This document shows positions 7,816 through 16,045 of a DNA stretch of 64,000 bases, piece by piece; positions within the stretch are counted from its first letter, which is position 1, and every line of letters starts with the position of its first letter. The translations under genes were made by a program, and so were the position numbers. The notes beneath the pieces were generated by a model. The model saw only the letters and a program-made list of their open reading frames with translations, was not told the DNA's origin and did not search any database. This DNA comes from CAVPHV01 sp963704825 (GTDB lineage: Bacteria; Actinomycetota; Acidimicrobiia; Spongiisociales; UBA5794): NCBI GenBank assembly GCA_963704825.1, contig CAVPHV010000014.1, positions 1 to 64,000 of the forward strand, given 5' to 3'.

Positions 7816-7836
7816 CCGCGTCCACAATGCGTCCAC
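7816..7836 (+). repeat. 21-bp direct repeat, right copy
   Basis: This is the second copy of the 117-137 sequence (20 of 21 identical, same strand). It lies 107 bp before the tRNA-Ile-like sequence at 7944. The symmetry with the left copy suggests that both belong to the ends of one integrated element. Confidence 0.45.
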
Positions 7837-7943
7837 AAGAGGACGAAAAGCAACCCGAAGAGTCGGGAGATGATGAGAGGCGAAAACCCCTGTCCCATAA
7901 GGGTCTTCGCCCGGTTCTCAACATTGCCGCGACCTCCTGATGA

Positions 7944-7990
7944 TCCCTGACAAGGATGAGGTCGCTGGTTCAAGTCCAGCTGGGCCCACC
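7944..7990 (+). repeat. diverged copy of tRNA-Ile 3' half (attachment-site-like)
   Basis: These 47 bp match positions 1-47 at 43 positions. Two of the four differences (21 and 37 in the tRNA numbering used here) restore a T-stem base pair, A-U to G-C, so the copy descends from a functional tRNA rather than from random decay. The anticodon position reads GAC. No 5' tRNA half precedes it and there is no encoded final CCA. This fits the far attachment site of an element integrated into tRNA-Ile. Confidence 0.7.
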
Positions 7991-8040
7991 GGTCAAACCC
8001 CTTGCCCCGCAAGGTGTCTCGGTCACTCAAGCGCAGGGTC

Positions 8041-8823
8041 ACGTCCTGTGGCGTGGTGGATGAGTGGCACCGCGTCGGCCTCGTAGTCTTGTTTCTAGCC
8101 GATTGCTGGTTCGAGTGCTGGGGTCACCTCCTCGAGTTGGTCGGGTTCGATGAGTCGGATCCTGGTTTGGGCCAGTGATTCGAGGCTCATGTAGCGGCGG
8201 GCGATGGCCCAATTCGAGCTGTTGTTCGGCGAGGAGGGCGCCGACGAGGCGGACGATTGATGTCCGGGTGGGGAAGATCCCGACGACGTTGGCCCGGCGC
8301 CGGATCTCTTTGTTGAGCCGTTCGCGAGGTGATCCCGAGTGTCTCGACGAGCCCTTCCACTCTCCTCGTGGAAACGCCCCGCACATAGGCCTCAGTCACG
8401 ACCTGGATGAAGGCCCGCTCGGAGCGGGTCCGAGCGTCCAGGAGCCAGTCCGGGAAGTACGAACCGGTCCTCAGCTTCGGGATCTTGAGATCAATGCTGC
8501 CCGTGCGAGTGTCCCACCGGCGGGACCGGTAACCGTTGCGGCGATTGACCCGGTCGACCGAGATCTCCCCATACGGGGCACCGCATATCACATCGGCTTC
8601 GGCTGCCATCAACTCCTCGGCGAAGCTGCGCACCATCTCACGCAGCAAGTCGTTGTCGTCGGTCTCGAGCTGCTTGCGCAGCCACACCAACGCGTCCATG
8701 CTCTTGTTGATCACCGCGTTCTCCTCACGGTCGCCGTAACACGTACCTGTGAGGCTGACGCGGTGATCACCTATCGGGAAGCACCCTCAAACGGGACCCC
8801 CATACACCACGTCCGTGGACGCA
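8041..8823. mobile_element. internally deleted IS256-family insertion sequence
   Basis: The transposase remnant lies between two nested inverted-repeat pairs. The outer ends (8041-8064 and 8799-8822) match at about 17 of 24 positions. An inner pair (8068-8083 and 8750-8765) matches at 14 of 16. No target-site duplication is visible. The element is roughly half the usual 1.3-1.5 kb of this family because the catalytic core is missing. Confidence 0.65.
8095..8714 (-). pseudogene. IS256-family transposase remnant
   Basis: The N-terminal part (from ATG 8714) reads as a Mutator/IS256 transposase: LLREMVRSFAEELMAAEADV, then PYGEISVDR, NRRNGYRSRRWDT and AYVRGVSTRRVE. After VETLGIT the sequence jumps directly to the family's C-terminal region, ERLNKEIRRRANVVGIFP, in a different frame. 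A further frame change leads to ARRYMSLESLAQTRI and a stop at 8095-8097. The DDE catalytic core of roughly 200 residues is deleted, so the product cannot transpose. It lies just outside the tRNA-bounded island. Confidence 0.85.
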
Positions 8824-8829
8824 ACTCAC

Positions 8830-8853
8830 AAGAGCGGGGAGGCTCCCGCTCTT
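8830..8853. terminator. hairpin, possible bidirectional terminator
   Basis: A 10-bp stem (AAGAGCGGGG with TCCCGCTCTT, 4-nt loop) lies just outside the IS remnant. It ends in a short T pair only, so it may be a terminator or a remnant of one. The remainder of 8854-9058 shows no gene. Confidence 0.4.
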
Positions 8854-9014
8854 CATGGCATCACTTCCAGGTGCGGTCGCCAGCTGTCGGCTGCCACTCA
8901 GTGTGACCGTTGTGGTCGCCCGTGTGGCTCGCGCCGACCAACTCGGCTACATCACATCATCTTCCGTCTGGCCGCTCGTGGATCCCATGCGCCGCGGATC
9001 GAGCGGCCCGCCTA

Positions 9015-9030
9015 GAATTCCTACGGATAC
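9015..9030 (+). repeat. 16-bp direct repeat, left copy
   Basis: GAATTCCTACGG followed by ATAC recurs at 9569-9584 with one mismatch, and similarity continues for about ten bases. The two copies bracket a degenerate gene fragment of about 540 bp. Confidence 0.45.
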
Positions 9031-9058
9031 ATCGAATCAATGAAAGCGTAGGTATTCC

Positions 9059-9390
9059 TTGCCACAGGGCCGCCCCACCACCGAGCAGCTACTTGCCCGC
9101 GTCGATAGCGAGGTCGGAGTTCTTCGTGATCGTTTTGGTGGGCTGCCGCACAGCCTCGAACTCGACCATGTCTTGCGCGAGATCTGGTTGCACCAACCGA
9201 CGATCCCTCAATCACCAACGAGGAGGAGATTCCGGGGGTACCGAACGGACTAGTCCTCTCGGGATCTGCTCGAGACGCCGCCAACGTCGAGTTCAGGGTG
9301 CTCCTCGACGGCGTGACCCTGCCGGACATCTATGCGGCAGACCTGTCCGACGTGCCCTGCACCCCCGAACGGGCCGCAGCCTGGGACTGA
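9059..9390 (+). pseudogene. gene fragment resembling the N-terminus of a Fic-family protein
   Basis: From TTG 9059 the frame reads RPTTEQLLARVDSEV, then LRDRFGGLPHSLE and VLREIWLH, which recalls the region ahead of the Fic core in Fic/DOC proteins (RFGGLPSPLE and IWYEE). At about 9195 the sensible reading shifts frame to TDDPSITNEEEIPG and continues to TGA 9388-9390. The Fic catalytic motif HPFxxGNGR is absent. It is either a truncated and frameshifted relic or two small unrelated pieces. The family call is tentative. Confidence 0.35.
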
Positions 9391-9568
9391 TCGATCTGCA
9401 CGGGCGGTTGGGACGACCAACCACGGCACTCCCAACCGCCCGGCGAATCGAGCGTCCCCGATCAACAGATCGGGTGGACGAACGCACATCGGGGGGCGCG
9501 GGCTGGTTCGGCAGGTCCAGGAGCGGTCGCCGGTCGCCACCCAGCGTGAACTTCAGGGTCACGCCCCG

Positions 9569-9584
9569 GAATTCCTACGGAAAC
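9569..9584 (+). repeat. 16-bp direct repeat, right copy
   Basis: This is the partner of 9015-9030 (15 of 16 identical). The stretch 9391-9666 around it holds no recognisable gene. Confidence 0.45.
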
Positions 9585-9666
9585 GTTGAACAAGCCGCTG
9601 CGAAGCGCCGACAAATCGGCATTGACGGCGCGGCCCCCTAATCGAGCGTGTTTGTCGACGCCGCGC

Positions 9667-10503
9667 TCAGTCGTGGTCGCCGTGGAGGTCGGTGCGGGAT
9701 GGCTCGGTGTGGATGCTGCGCTCGCGGTGGCTGTGACGCCCCGGCACCGGAACGTGTGCGGGATCATCGACGAAGATGCGGCCCGCCTCGACGTGGAGCA
9801 GCGTCGGCCCGTACGCCGCAGTGAGGTGGTCCGCGGTGAGCACGGACTCGGGTGAGCCTGAGCCAACGACCCGGCCGGAGAGCAGCAACACATTGTCGGC
9901 AACCCGCGCCTCGGACAGATCGTGGGTGGTCAAGACCACGGTGCACCCCCGGGTCAGCTCATCATGAATGACCTCGTCGATGGCCTGTGCGGTTGGCAAG
10001 TCGATCCCGGTGAGCGGCTCGTCCAGCAGCAGTAGCTCGTGTTCTTGCGCCAGTCCTTGGGCAACGAACACACGCTGGCGTTGCCCCCCCGAGAGTTCGT
10101 GGAGGTGCTTGCCCTCGAAGCCATCGACCCCGGTTCGCTCCATGGCGGCATCGACGGCTCGGCGGTCCGCCTTCGAGAGGCGCCGCAGCCCGCCGACGCC
10201 GGCGTAGCGGCCCATGGTGACCACCTCGCGCACCGTGATCGGCAGCGCCTCGTTGACCTTCGTGGTTTGCAGCACGTAGGAGATGCGGGGGGCTCCGGCT
10301 CGGCGAGCCGGAACCTCGAGGACACCGGAGATCGGTTCGAGCAATCCTGCGATGGCGTTGAGCACCGTCGATTTCCCAGAACCGTTGGGGCCGATCACGG
10401 CGGTCACCTTGCCGCGCGGGATCACAAAGGACGACGCGGCCAGTGCCACGGTCGAGCCGTAGGAAAGGACCAAGTCCTCGGCCCGTACGGCATCGTCGCT
10501 CAC
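9667..10503 (-). CDS. znuC: zinc/manganese ABC transporter ATP-binding protein
   Basis: This encodes 278 residues from GTG 10503. It has all ABC ATPase motifs: Walker A GPNGSGKST, the Q-loop segment, signature LSGGQRQR, Walker B LLLLDEP and the switch histidine in TTHDLSEAR. A His/Asp-rich tail (HSHRER, then HGDHD) is a plausible metal-binding addition. The start overlaps the stop of the Fur-family gene upstream by 4 bp. The permease and binding protein are encoded divergently. Together they form a ZnuABC- or AztABC-type uptake system. Zinc is inferred from the regulator and the operator; manganese is not excluded. Confidence 0.85.
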   Translation of the reverse strand: MSDDAVRAEDLVLSYGSTVALAASSFVIPRGKVTAVIGPNGSGKSTVLNAIAGLLEPISGVLEVPARRAGAPRISYVLQTTKVNEALPITVREVVTMGRYAGVGGLRRLSKADRRAVDAAMERTGVDGFEGKHLHELSGGQRQRVFVAQGLAQEHELLLLDEPLTGIDLPTAQAIDEVIHDELTRGCTVVLTTHDLSEARVADNVLLLSGRVVGSGSPESVLTADHLTAAYGPTLLHVEAGRIFVDDPAHVPVPGRHSHRERSIHTEPSRTDLHGDHD

Positions 10504-10940
10504 CGGCACCGCGAGCAACGGCCTTCGATCTCGAGGGCATGATCCACCGGCGCAAACGACACGAGGCTGCTGATGTCTTCGACGATCTTGCGAACCTCCG
10601 TCTCGTACGGTTCGGGAATCGCAATGTCCTCCACCACACCACACTCGATGCAGATCACGTGGTGATGGTGGCCGGCGAGCCATTCGGCGAGTTCATATCG
10701 GGTGAGGCTCTTGGCTCCATAGTGAGGAACCACCACGCCCGCCTCCTCGAGTACGGCCAAGGAGCGGTATAGGGACGAAAGTGGCACCGCCGACCCGATC
10801 TCCGTGTGCATTTCGGAAGCCGACTTTGGTCCATCGGATCTGGCCAGGGCGGACACGACTGCCCTCCGACCCGAGGTGTAGCGCACGTCGTGGTCGCGCA
10901 GTCTCTTTTCGACCTCACGATCAACGCTGGGGGTTGTCAC
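10500..10940 (-). CDS. zur: Fur-family metal regulator, probably Zur
   Basis: This encodes 146 residues. An N-terminal winged helix (TSGRRAVVSAL, then SSLYRSLAVLEEAGVV) precedes the metal-binding dimer domain. That domain contains the HHHHVICIECG cluster and a C-terminal CSRC pair for the structural zinc. Start GTG 10940 has AAAGGGA upstream. A perfect TATAAT lies upstream in the intergenic region, with a Fur/Zur-type box next to it. The neighbouring zinc-type transporter genes on both sides argue for Zur rather than Fur. Confidence 0.8.
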   Translation of the reverse strand: MTTPSVDREVEKRLRDHDVRYTSGRRAVVSALARSDGPKSASEMHTEIGSAVPLSSLYRSLAVLEEAGVVVPHYGAKSLTRYELAEWLAGHHHHVICIECGVVEDIAIPEPYETEVRKIVEDISSLVSFAPVDHALEIEGRCSRCR

Positions 10941-10972
10941 GGCTCGTTCCCTTTGATTATGGTTCTCACTAT

Positions 10973-10996
10973 TATAGGAATCATTCTCATTCTAAG
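10973..10996. promoter_or_regulatory. Zur/Fur-type operator between divergent zinc uptake genes
   Basis: The sequence around GAATCATTCTCATT matches the actinobacterial Zur pattern GAAAATCATTTTCA at most positions. On the minus strand it lies directly upstream of and touching TATAAT (10974-10969), the -10 of the zur-znuC unit, so binding would block that promoter. The divergent znuA promoter must lie within the same 100 bp. A partial second copy (TGATTATGGTTCTCA) precedes it at 10954-10968. Confidence 0.6.
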
Positions 10997-11043
10997 CGCT
11001 TGCCTGGGGACCAACAACCGTGGAACACCAAACCGGCCGATCT

Positions 11044-11952
11044 ATGCGCACCCTGCTGGGGTTGCTTCTGCTGGTAGCGCTCATGGTTGGGGCGTGCGGA
11101 GACGGGAACACAGACGCCGCCGGCGTCCGCGTGGTGGCGACCACCACGATTCTCGGCGACGTCGCCCGCAATGTCGTCGGCGAAGACGGCTCCGTCGAAG
11201 TTCTGCTGCCGGTCGGGGCAGACCCCCACGACTACCAGGCGTCGGCCCGCCAGGTTGCCGCCATCCAGGAAGCCGACTTGGTGATCGCCAACGGCCTCGG
11301 CCTCGAGGAAGGCCTTGCCGACGTCCTGGAGAGCGCCGCGGCCGACGGGGCAAACCTACTCACCGTGGCACCGTTGCTCGACCCCCTCCCCTTCGGAAAC
11401 GAGACCGCCGACGACGCAGAGTCCGGCGACGATCCCCACGTGTGGCTCGACCCGCTTCGGATGGCCGACGCCACCCGGATCATTGCTGAAGAGCTGACGA
11501 AGGTCGACGGCAACGTCGACTGGACGGCCAGAGGGGACGCCTATGCCGATGAGCTCGTCACCGCCGACGCCGCGACACGAACGATCCTCGAGGTGGTGCC
11601 ACCGCAGGACCGCAAATTAGTCACCAACCATGACGCGCTCGGATACTTCGCCTCCCGTTACGGGTTCGAGGTGGTCGGAGTCGTGATTCCGGGCGGGTCG
11701 ACCCTCGCCGAACCCAGCTCTGCGGAACTGACAGAACTGGTGTCCGCCGTCGAGCGAGAGCAGGTCCGAGCGATCTTCGCCGAAACCACCAATCCTGAGG
11801 TGCTGGCAGATGCGGTTGCCGCCGAGGCCGGTGGCGGCGTAATCGTGGTCGAACTCTTCACGGGGTCGCTCGGCGTAGCAGGCTCCGGAGCCGGCACCCT
11901 GATCGAGATGCTGGAAACCAACGCAGAGCGGATCGCGCAGGCGCTCTCATGA
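11044..11952 (+). CDS. znuA: zinc ABC transporter substrate-binding lipoprotein
   Basis: This encodes 302 residues from ATG 11044. The N-terminal signal ends in lipobox VGAC (Cys18). The mature protein has the cluster A-I fold pattern: VVATTTILGDVARNV, then GADPHDYQ, DPHVWLDP and TNHDALGYF. These supply the three histidines of the metal site, and FAETTNPEVL follows. The usual His-rich loop is absent, replaced by an acidic stretch (ETADDAESGDD). A longer GTG start at 11020 would spoil the signal peptide. It is divergent from zur-znuC and followed by the permease gene. Confidence 0.85.
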   Translation: MRTLLGLLLLVALMVGACGDGNTDAAGVRVVATTTILGDVARNVVGEDGSVEVLLPVGADPHDYQASARQVAAIQEADLVIANGLGLEEGLADVLESAAADGANLLTVAPLLDPLPFGNETADDAESGDDPHVWLDPLRMADATRIIAEELTKVDGNVDWTARGDAYADELVTADAATRTILEVVPPQDRKLVTNHDALGYFASRYGFEVVGVVIPGGSTLAEPSSAELTELVSAVEREQVRAIFAETTNPEVLADAVAAEAGGGVIVVELFTGSLGVAGSGAGTLIEMLETNAERIAQALS

Positions 11953-12003
11953 CCGCGAACAAACCGAACCGCGGCCTCGGCTCGAGCTACGTTGGCTAGC
12001 GGC

Positions 12004-12843
12004 ATGGACTGGCTCATCGCCCCCTTCGAGTTCGCCTTCCAGCAACGAGCCCTCCTCGGCGGCTCGCTGGCAGCGATTGCATTGGCTCTGGTCGGTACCT
12101 GGGTTGTCATCAGGGGCATGACCTTCCTCGGCGACGCCCTCGTTCACGGTGTCGTTCCCGGAATCGCGCTCGCCCTCCTGCTCGGGTTCAACGTCCTCCT
12201 CGGCGCCGCCATCGCTGCCGTCGTCATGATCCTTGGGATCAATCTCGTCCACCGGCAAACGACGTTCTCCGAGGACACCGGGATCGGCCTCCTGTTCGTT
12301 GGGATGCTCGGCCTCGGCGTGATCCTCATCTCGCGCACCGCGTCCTACACGGGCAGCCTCACCAACATCCTCTTCGGCGACGCCCTCGGCGTCACCGGTG
12401 CCGACATCGCGGTCCTGGCCGTCGTTGCTGGGATCACCCTCGTGGTTTCGGTGGTCTTCTACCGGGCGTTTCTGGTGCTGGCGTTCAACGAGCAAAAGGC
12501 CCAGTTGCTCGGTTTGCGCCCCCGCCTTGCCCATGGTGCGCTGCTGGCGCTGATCACGGTCACAATCGTCGGGTCGTTCCAGACCGTAGGGACGCTTCTG
12601 GTGTTCGGGCTCCTCGTCGGCCCTCCGGCCACCGCAGCTCTCCTGGTGCGGCGGGTACCGTCGATGATGGCGGTGGCCTCGCTCATCGGAGTTCTCTCGG
12701 TGGTGATCGGCCTCATCATCAGCTACCACGCCAACACCTCCGGCTCGGCAACGATGGCCGTCGTCCCGATCGTCCTGTTCTTCATCGTGTTGACGATCCG
12801 GTCAATCGCCGAGCGGGGCCGAACCTCGGCGGCAGCAAGCTAG
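12004..12843 (+). CDS. znuB: zinc ABC transporter permease (ZnuB/AztB-like)
   Basis: This encodes 279 residues with about eight membrane segments. The start of the ABC-3 family domain is distinctive: RALLGGSLAAIALALVG, then WVVIRGMTFLGDAL. This resembles AztB-type permeases of Actinobacteria. The coupling region LVLAFNEQKAQLLGL and PATAALLVRRV are also typical. ATG 12004 follows a TTG four codons earlier. It lies 51 bp after the binding-protein gene, so the two are probably co-transcribed, with the ATPase supplied from the divergent unit. Confidence 0.85.
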   Translation: MDWLIAPFEFAFQQRALLGGSLAAIALALVGTWVVIRGMTFLGDALVHGVVPGIALALLLGFNVLLGAAIAAVVMILGINLVHRQTTFSEDTGIGLLFVGMLGLGVILISRTASYTGSLTNILFGDALGVTGADIAVLAVVAGITLVVSVVFYRAFLVLAFNEQKAQLLGLRPRLAHGALLALITVTIVGSFQTVGTLLVFGLLVGPPATAALLVRRVPSMMAVASLIGVLSVVIGLIISYHANTSGSATMAVVPIVLFFIVLTIRSIAERGRTSAAAS

Positions 12844-13065
12844 CCCGGCGAGCAGCCACCTCCGCAAGCCCCGCACAGTCTGGGCTAGGCGGTGCGGTTT
12901 CTCCGCCCTCCGCCAAGGGGCGAAGCGAGGCGGCGTCGAAGCGACCTGGATCCACACGACGCCAATCAGCGGTTCAAGACCAAGCTGCCAAATGCCGACG
13001 ATAGGAAAGGGGGAGAGACGCCCAACGGCGTTGGAGTTTCGCGACGGTCAAACGGAGATACACCA

Positions 13066-16002
13066 ATGGCGCAGGCCACTCGTGGGGCAGCATCAGCTGC
13101 CCGAGGACGCCACTTCGGCGCACTATCTCTGACTGAGGATCGCCGTGGCCGCCTCGCCCAAATCTGGCAACAGGCCCGAGTTCCTCAGGGCATCGTCATT
13201 GCCATCGTTGGCGCCCTCCTCGCCGCCATCTGGGGCTGGACCCCCGGCTACGTCGCAGCATCCTTCGCCCTGCTGGCAATCATCGACGCCACTCTTCGAC
13301 TCCGTTCCAGTTCCACCCGCCCACCGGTGGCTTCGCTGTTGATCGATATCTCTGGAATATTCATCAGCCTCGCCTACATCGACATCAATCCGGCGGTGCT
13401 CGGTATTCCGTGGTCCTACTTGACCCTGGCGGCATTTCTCTTGCTCCCCCTTCGGTGGGCCGTACCCGCCGTGATCTACGCCGGTCTCGGGTACGTGGCA
13501 ATCACCTGGGATTGGCTTCCCGTCGATGTTCCACAACTGACGGAAGTTCAAACCTCGATTGCCGGCACCGTTGTCGGGATCCTCTTCACCACGGCGTTTC
13601 TCGGTCTCGTCTCTGCAGTGATCGCCATCCTGAACGCCGAGTCACGTCGTGGAGAACGGCGCGTCACCGTGGATCGCGCCCTGACCCAATGCTCCGCTGC
13701 CCTGCTCGGCGGCAGTCGAGAAGACCCTGAGCGCGCCGCACTCAGCGCCCTGCTCGCCGCCACCGCGGCCGATTCCGTGTTCATCGAGAAGAACGTCGAC
13801 CACCCCCATCTCGGGCTGTGCTCCTCCCTCCAGCGGGAGCTGCTCCGTACCGGTGTCCAAAGCGATGAAGCTGGGACGTGGGATCTCGTCCCGTGGTCGT
13901 GGTGCCCGGACGCCCGAAAAAGGCTCGAGGCGGGTTGGTCTCACGAGTTCCAGGTTGCCTCACTCAGCGGCAGGCTCCGGGAGCTCTACGACACAACAGA
14001 CGTCGTCTCGGAACTCGCTTTGCCCATTTTCGTCAACGGCAAGTGGTACGGGGTCATCGGTTTCTGCGACACCACAGGTAAGCGGGATTGGTCACGCAAC
14101 GACAACGTCTTGCTGACCACCGCCGCCGAGATGTTCGGGTCGTTTCTCGAGCGCAACGAGGCACGGCATCGCATCGAGGCCACCATCCACGACCTCGAGG
14201 AGCAGCGCCTGTATCAAACGGCCTTGGCCGACTGCTCGGCTGCACTTCTCACTTCCGACCACGATCTCGCTCTCGACGCAGCCCTCGATGCCCTGCTCGA
14301 GGCGACGTCCGCCGACTTCGCCTATGTCGACGTGAACTACACCGATCCGGCCAAAGGTCTGTGCGCGCGGATCGTGCACCACGCCGAGCGGGTCCCGCTC
14401 CCGATCGGGCGCAACAAGTGGTTGGCGGGCCTCTTCTCCGAGCTGCCGACTGTGTACGAGGATCTCCGCAGAGGTCGACCGTCGTTCATCGTGACCGCAG
14501 ATCTCAGCGGCCGAGAACGCGAACGCTACGAAGACAACGGGGTGAAGACGAAGCTGTGCCTGCCCATCCAGGTCAACGGTTCATGGCACGGCTCAATAGC
14601 CTTCGGCAACTACTTGGAGGATCGTCGCTGGAGCCAGGTCCAGATCAATGCGCTGCGCACCGCCGCCAACATGATTGGCTCCTTCTGGGAGCGACGCGAT
14701 GCCCGCCGCACCCTCGAACGCCTCGTCACGTCGCTCGATACCAGCCTCACCTATGAGAAGGCCCTGGCCAACTGCTCCCGGGCGCTGCTCACCTCCGACG
14801 AGGAAACGGCCGTCGATGTTGCGCTGCGGGAACTGCTCGCCGCCACCCAGTCCCCCAATGTGTTCGTTGACATCAACGAGCACCATGCGGATCTCGGCCT
14901 TTGCGCTCGGGTGATGCACGAGGCGATCAAGCCCGGCTACGAGCATATCGTCAGCGAGGAAATCTGGATTGACGAGGTGACCGGCGAGCCCACCTCTGCG
15001 CTGACTCCGTATGACTGGGTCCCGGAAATGCGGGACGCCCTTGGCGCCGGGCAACCCGTGGTCGTTGACACAACGAATCTCAGTGACGACGAGAAGCGGA
15101 TCTACGAAGGCGACGACTGCCTCACCGAACTGAACATCCCCATCTTCTCCTCCGGCCGCTGGGTGGGCTCGATCGGGTTTGCCGAGTACGAAATGCCACG
15201 GTTGTGGCACCAGGACGAAATCGCCATGCTGCAGACGGCCGCCGAGATGATCGGGGCCTTCTGGGAACGTCAAGCATCTCGTCATCGTCTGGAGGAACTC
15301 GTCCGGGCCAAGGACGAGTTTGTCGCCACCGTCAGCCATGAACTCCGCACTCCCCTTACCGCAGTTGTTGGTCTGTCCGACGAGTTGCGGCACCGCCGTC
15401 CCGACTTCAACGAGAAGGAAATCACCGAGTTTGTGGCGCTGATCGCCGAACAGAGCAACGAGGTAGCCGAGATCGTTGAAGACCTACTCACTGCGGCTCG
15501 TACCAGCGTCGGGACCCTGGTCGTGACGGCTGAAGTAGTCGACGTCCGGCGCGAGGTTGACGCCGTGTTGGCGGGACTCCAATCCAACAGCCAGGGTGCA
15601 GTCGATGTCGTGGGCGAAACGGCCGCCGTCTGGGCCGACCCCGGACGGTTCCGCCAGATCATTCGCAACCTCATCACCAACGCCCGCCGCCACGGCGGGG
15701 CTCACCTTCGGATCGAACTGACCCAGCAAGCCGGCGGATCCGTCGTCGCCGTGCTCGACGATGGCGATGGAATCCCCGCCGCCCTCCAGGAACTGGTCTT
15801 CCAGCCGTACGCCTCCGCCCACGAAGCCGGCACACAACCCGCCTCCGTTGGGCTCGGCCTGTCGGTGGCTCGCGAACTGGCCCGGCTCATGGGGGGCGAT
15901 GTCAACCACGCCAGAGAAGGCGGCTGGACCCGGTTTGAGCTCTTCCTCCCTCTCGCCGGCGAGACCCTGGTGCGGACCAGAGCAGGCGCAGCCGCCGGCT
16001 GA
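13066..16002 (+). CDS. membrane sensor histidine kinase with three GAF-like domains
   Basis: This encodes 978 residues from ATG 13066, chosen because GGAGA precedes it; the open frame extends upstream to 12892. Residues about 30-180 form some six membrane helices. Three tandem repeats of a GAF-like module follow, each opening with a variant of AL.xCSxALL (residues about 205, 386 and 566) and closing with PI...G.W.GxIGF and AAEMxGxFxER. The kinase core has HELRTPLT with the phospho-acceptor His758, an N-box NLITNARRHGG near 868, then DDGDGIP and GLGLSVAREL. No response regulator is adjacent, so it is an orphan kinase. The signal is unknown. Confidence 0.88.
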   Translation: MAQATRGAASAARGRHFGALSLTEDRRGRLAQIWQQARVPQGIVIAIVGALLAAIWGWTPGYVAASFALLAIIDATLRLRSSSTRPPVASLLIDISGIFISLAYIDINPAVLGIPWSYLTLAAFLLLPLRWAVPAVIYAGLGYVAITWDWLPVDVPQLTEVQTSIAGTVVGILFTTAFLGLVSAVIAILNAESRRGERRVTVDRALTQCSAALLGGSREDPERAALSALLAATAADSVFIEKNVDHPHLGLCSSLQRELLRTGVQSDEAGTWDLVPWSWCPDARKRLEAGWSHEFQVASLSGRLRELYDTTDVVSELALPIFVNGKWYGVIGFCDTTGKRDWSRNDNVLLTTAAEMFGSFLERNEARHRIEATIHDLEEQRLYQTALADCSAALLTSDHDLALDAALDALLEATSADFAYVDVNYTDPAKGLCARIVHHAERVPLPIGRNKWLAGLFSELPTVYEDLRRGRPSFIVTADLSGRERERYEDNGVKTKLCLPIQVNGSWHGSIAFGNYLEDRRWSQVQINALRTAANMIGSFWERRDARRTLERLVTSLDTSLTYEKALANCSRALLTSDEETAVDVALRELLAATQSPNVFVDINEHHADLGLCARVMHEAIKPGYEHIVSEEIWIDEVTGEPTSALTPYDWVPEMRDALGAGQPVVVDTTNLSDDEKRIYEGDDCLTELNIPIFSSGRWVGSIGFAEYEMPRLWHQDEIAMLQTAAEMIGAFWERQASRHRLEELVRAKDEFVATVSHELRTPLTAVVGLSDELRHRRPDFNEKEITEFVALIAEQSNEVAEIVEDLLTAARTSVGTLVVTAEVVDVRREVDAVLAGLQSNSQGAVDVVGETAAVWADPGRFRQIIRNLITNARRHGGAHLRIELTQQAGGSVVAVLDDGDGIPAALQELVFQPYASAHEAGTQPASVGLGLSVARELARLMGGDVNHAREGGWTRFELFLPLAGETLVRTRAGAAAG

Positions 16003-16045
16003 CCGACCAGCATCGGCGCTGCCCGCTCGGTACCCTCGCGGCACC

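Noticed and set aside
7944..7990. A second functional tRNA (anticodon GAC, Val)
   Set aside because: There is no 5' half, the anticodon stem pairs poorly with the preceding bases, and no CCA is encoded.
7275..8042. A 255-residue minus-strand open frame containing LDLNQRPHPCQ
   Set aside because: It is antisense to the DUF433/DUF5615 genes and runs through the tRNA-like sequence; such peptides are well-known artefacts of reading tRNA 3' ends backwards.
12892..13065. N-terminal extension of the histidine kinase
   Set aside because: The 58 extra residues are Arg/Pro-rich and unlike a protein start; ATG 13066 has a ribosome binding site and leads into the membrane domain.
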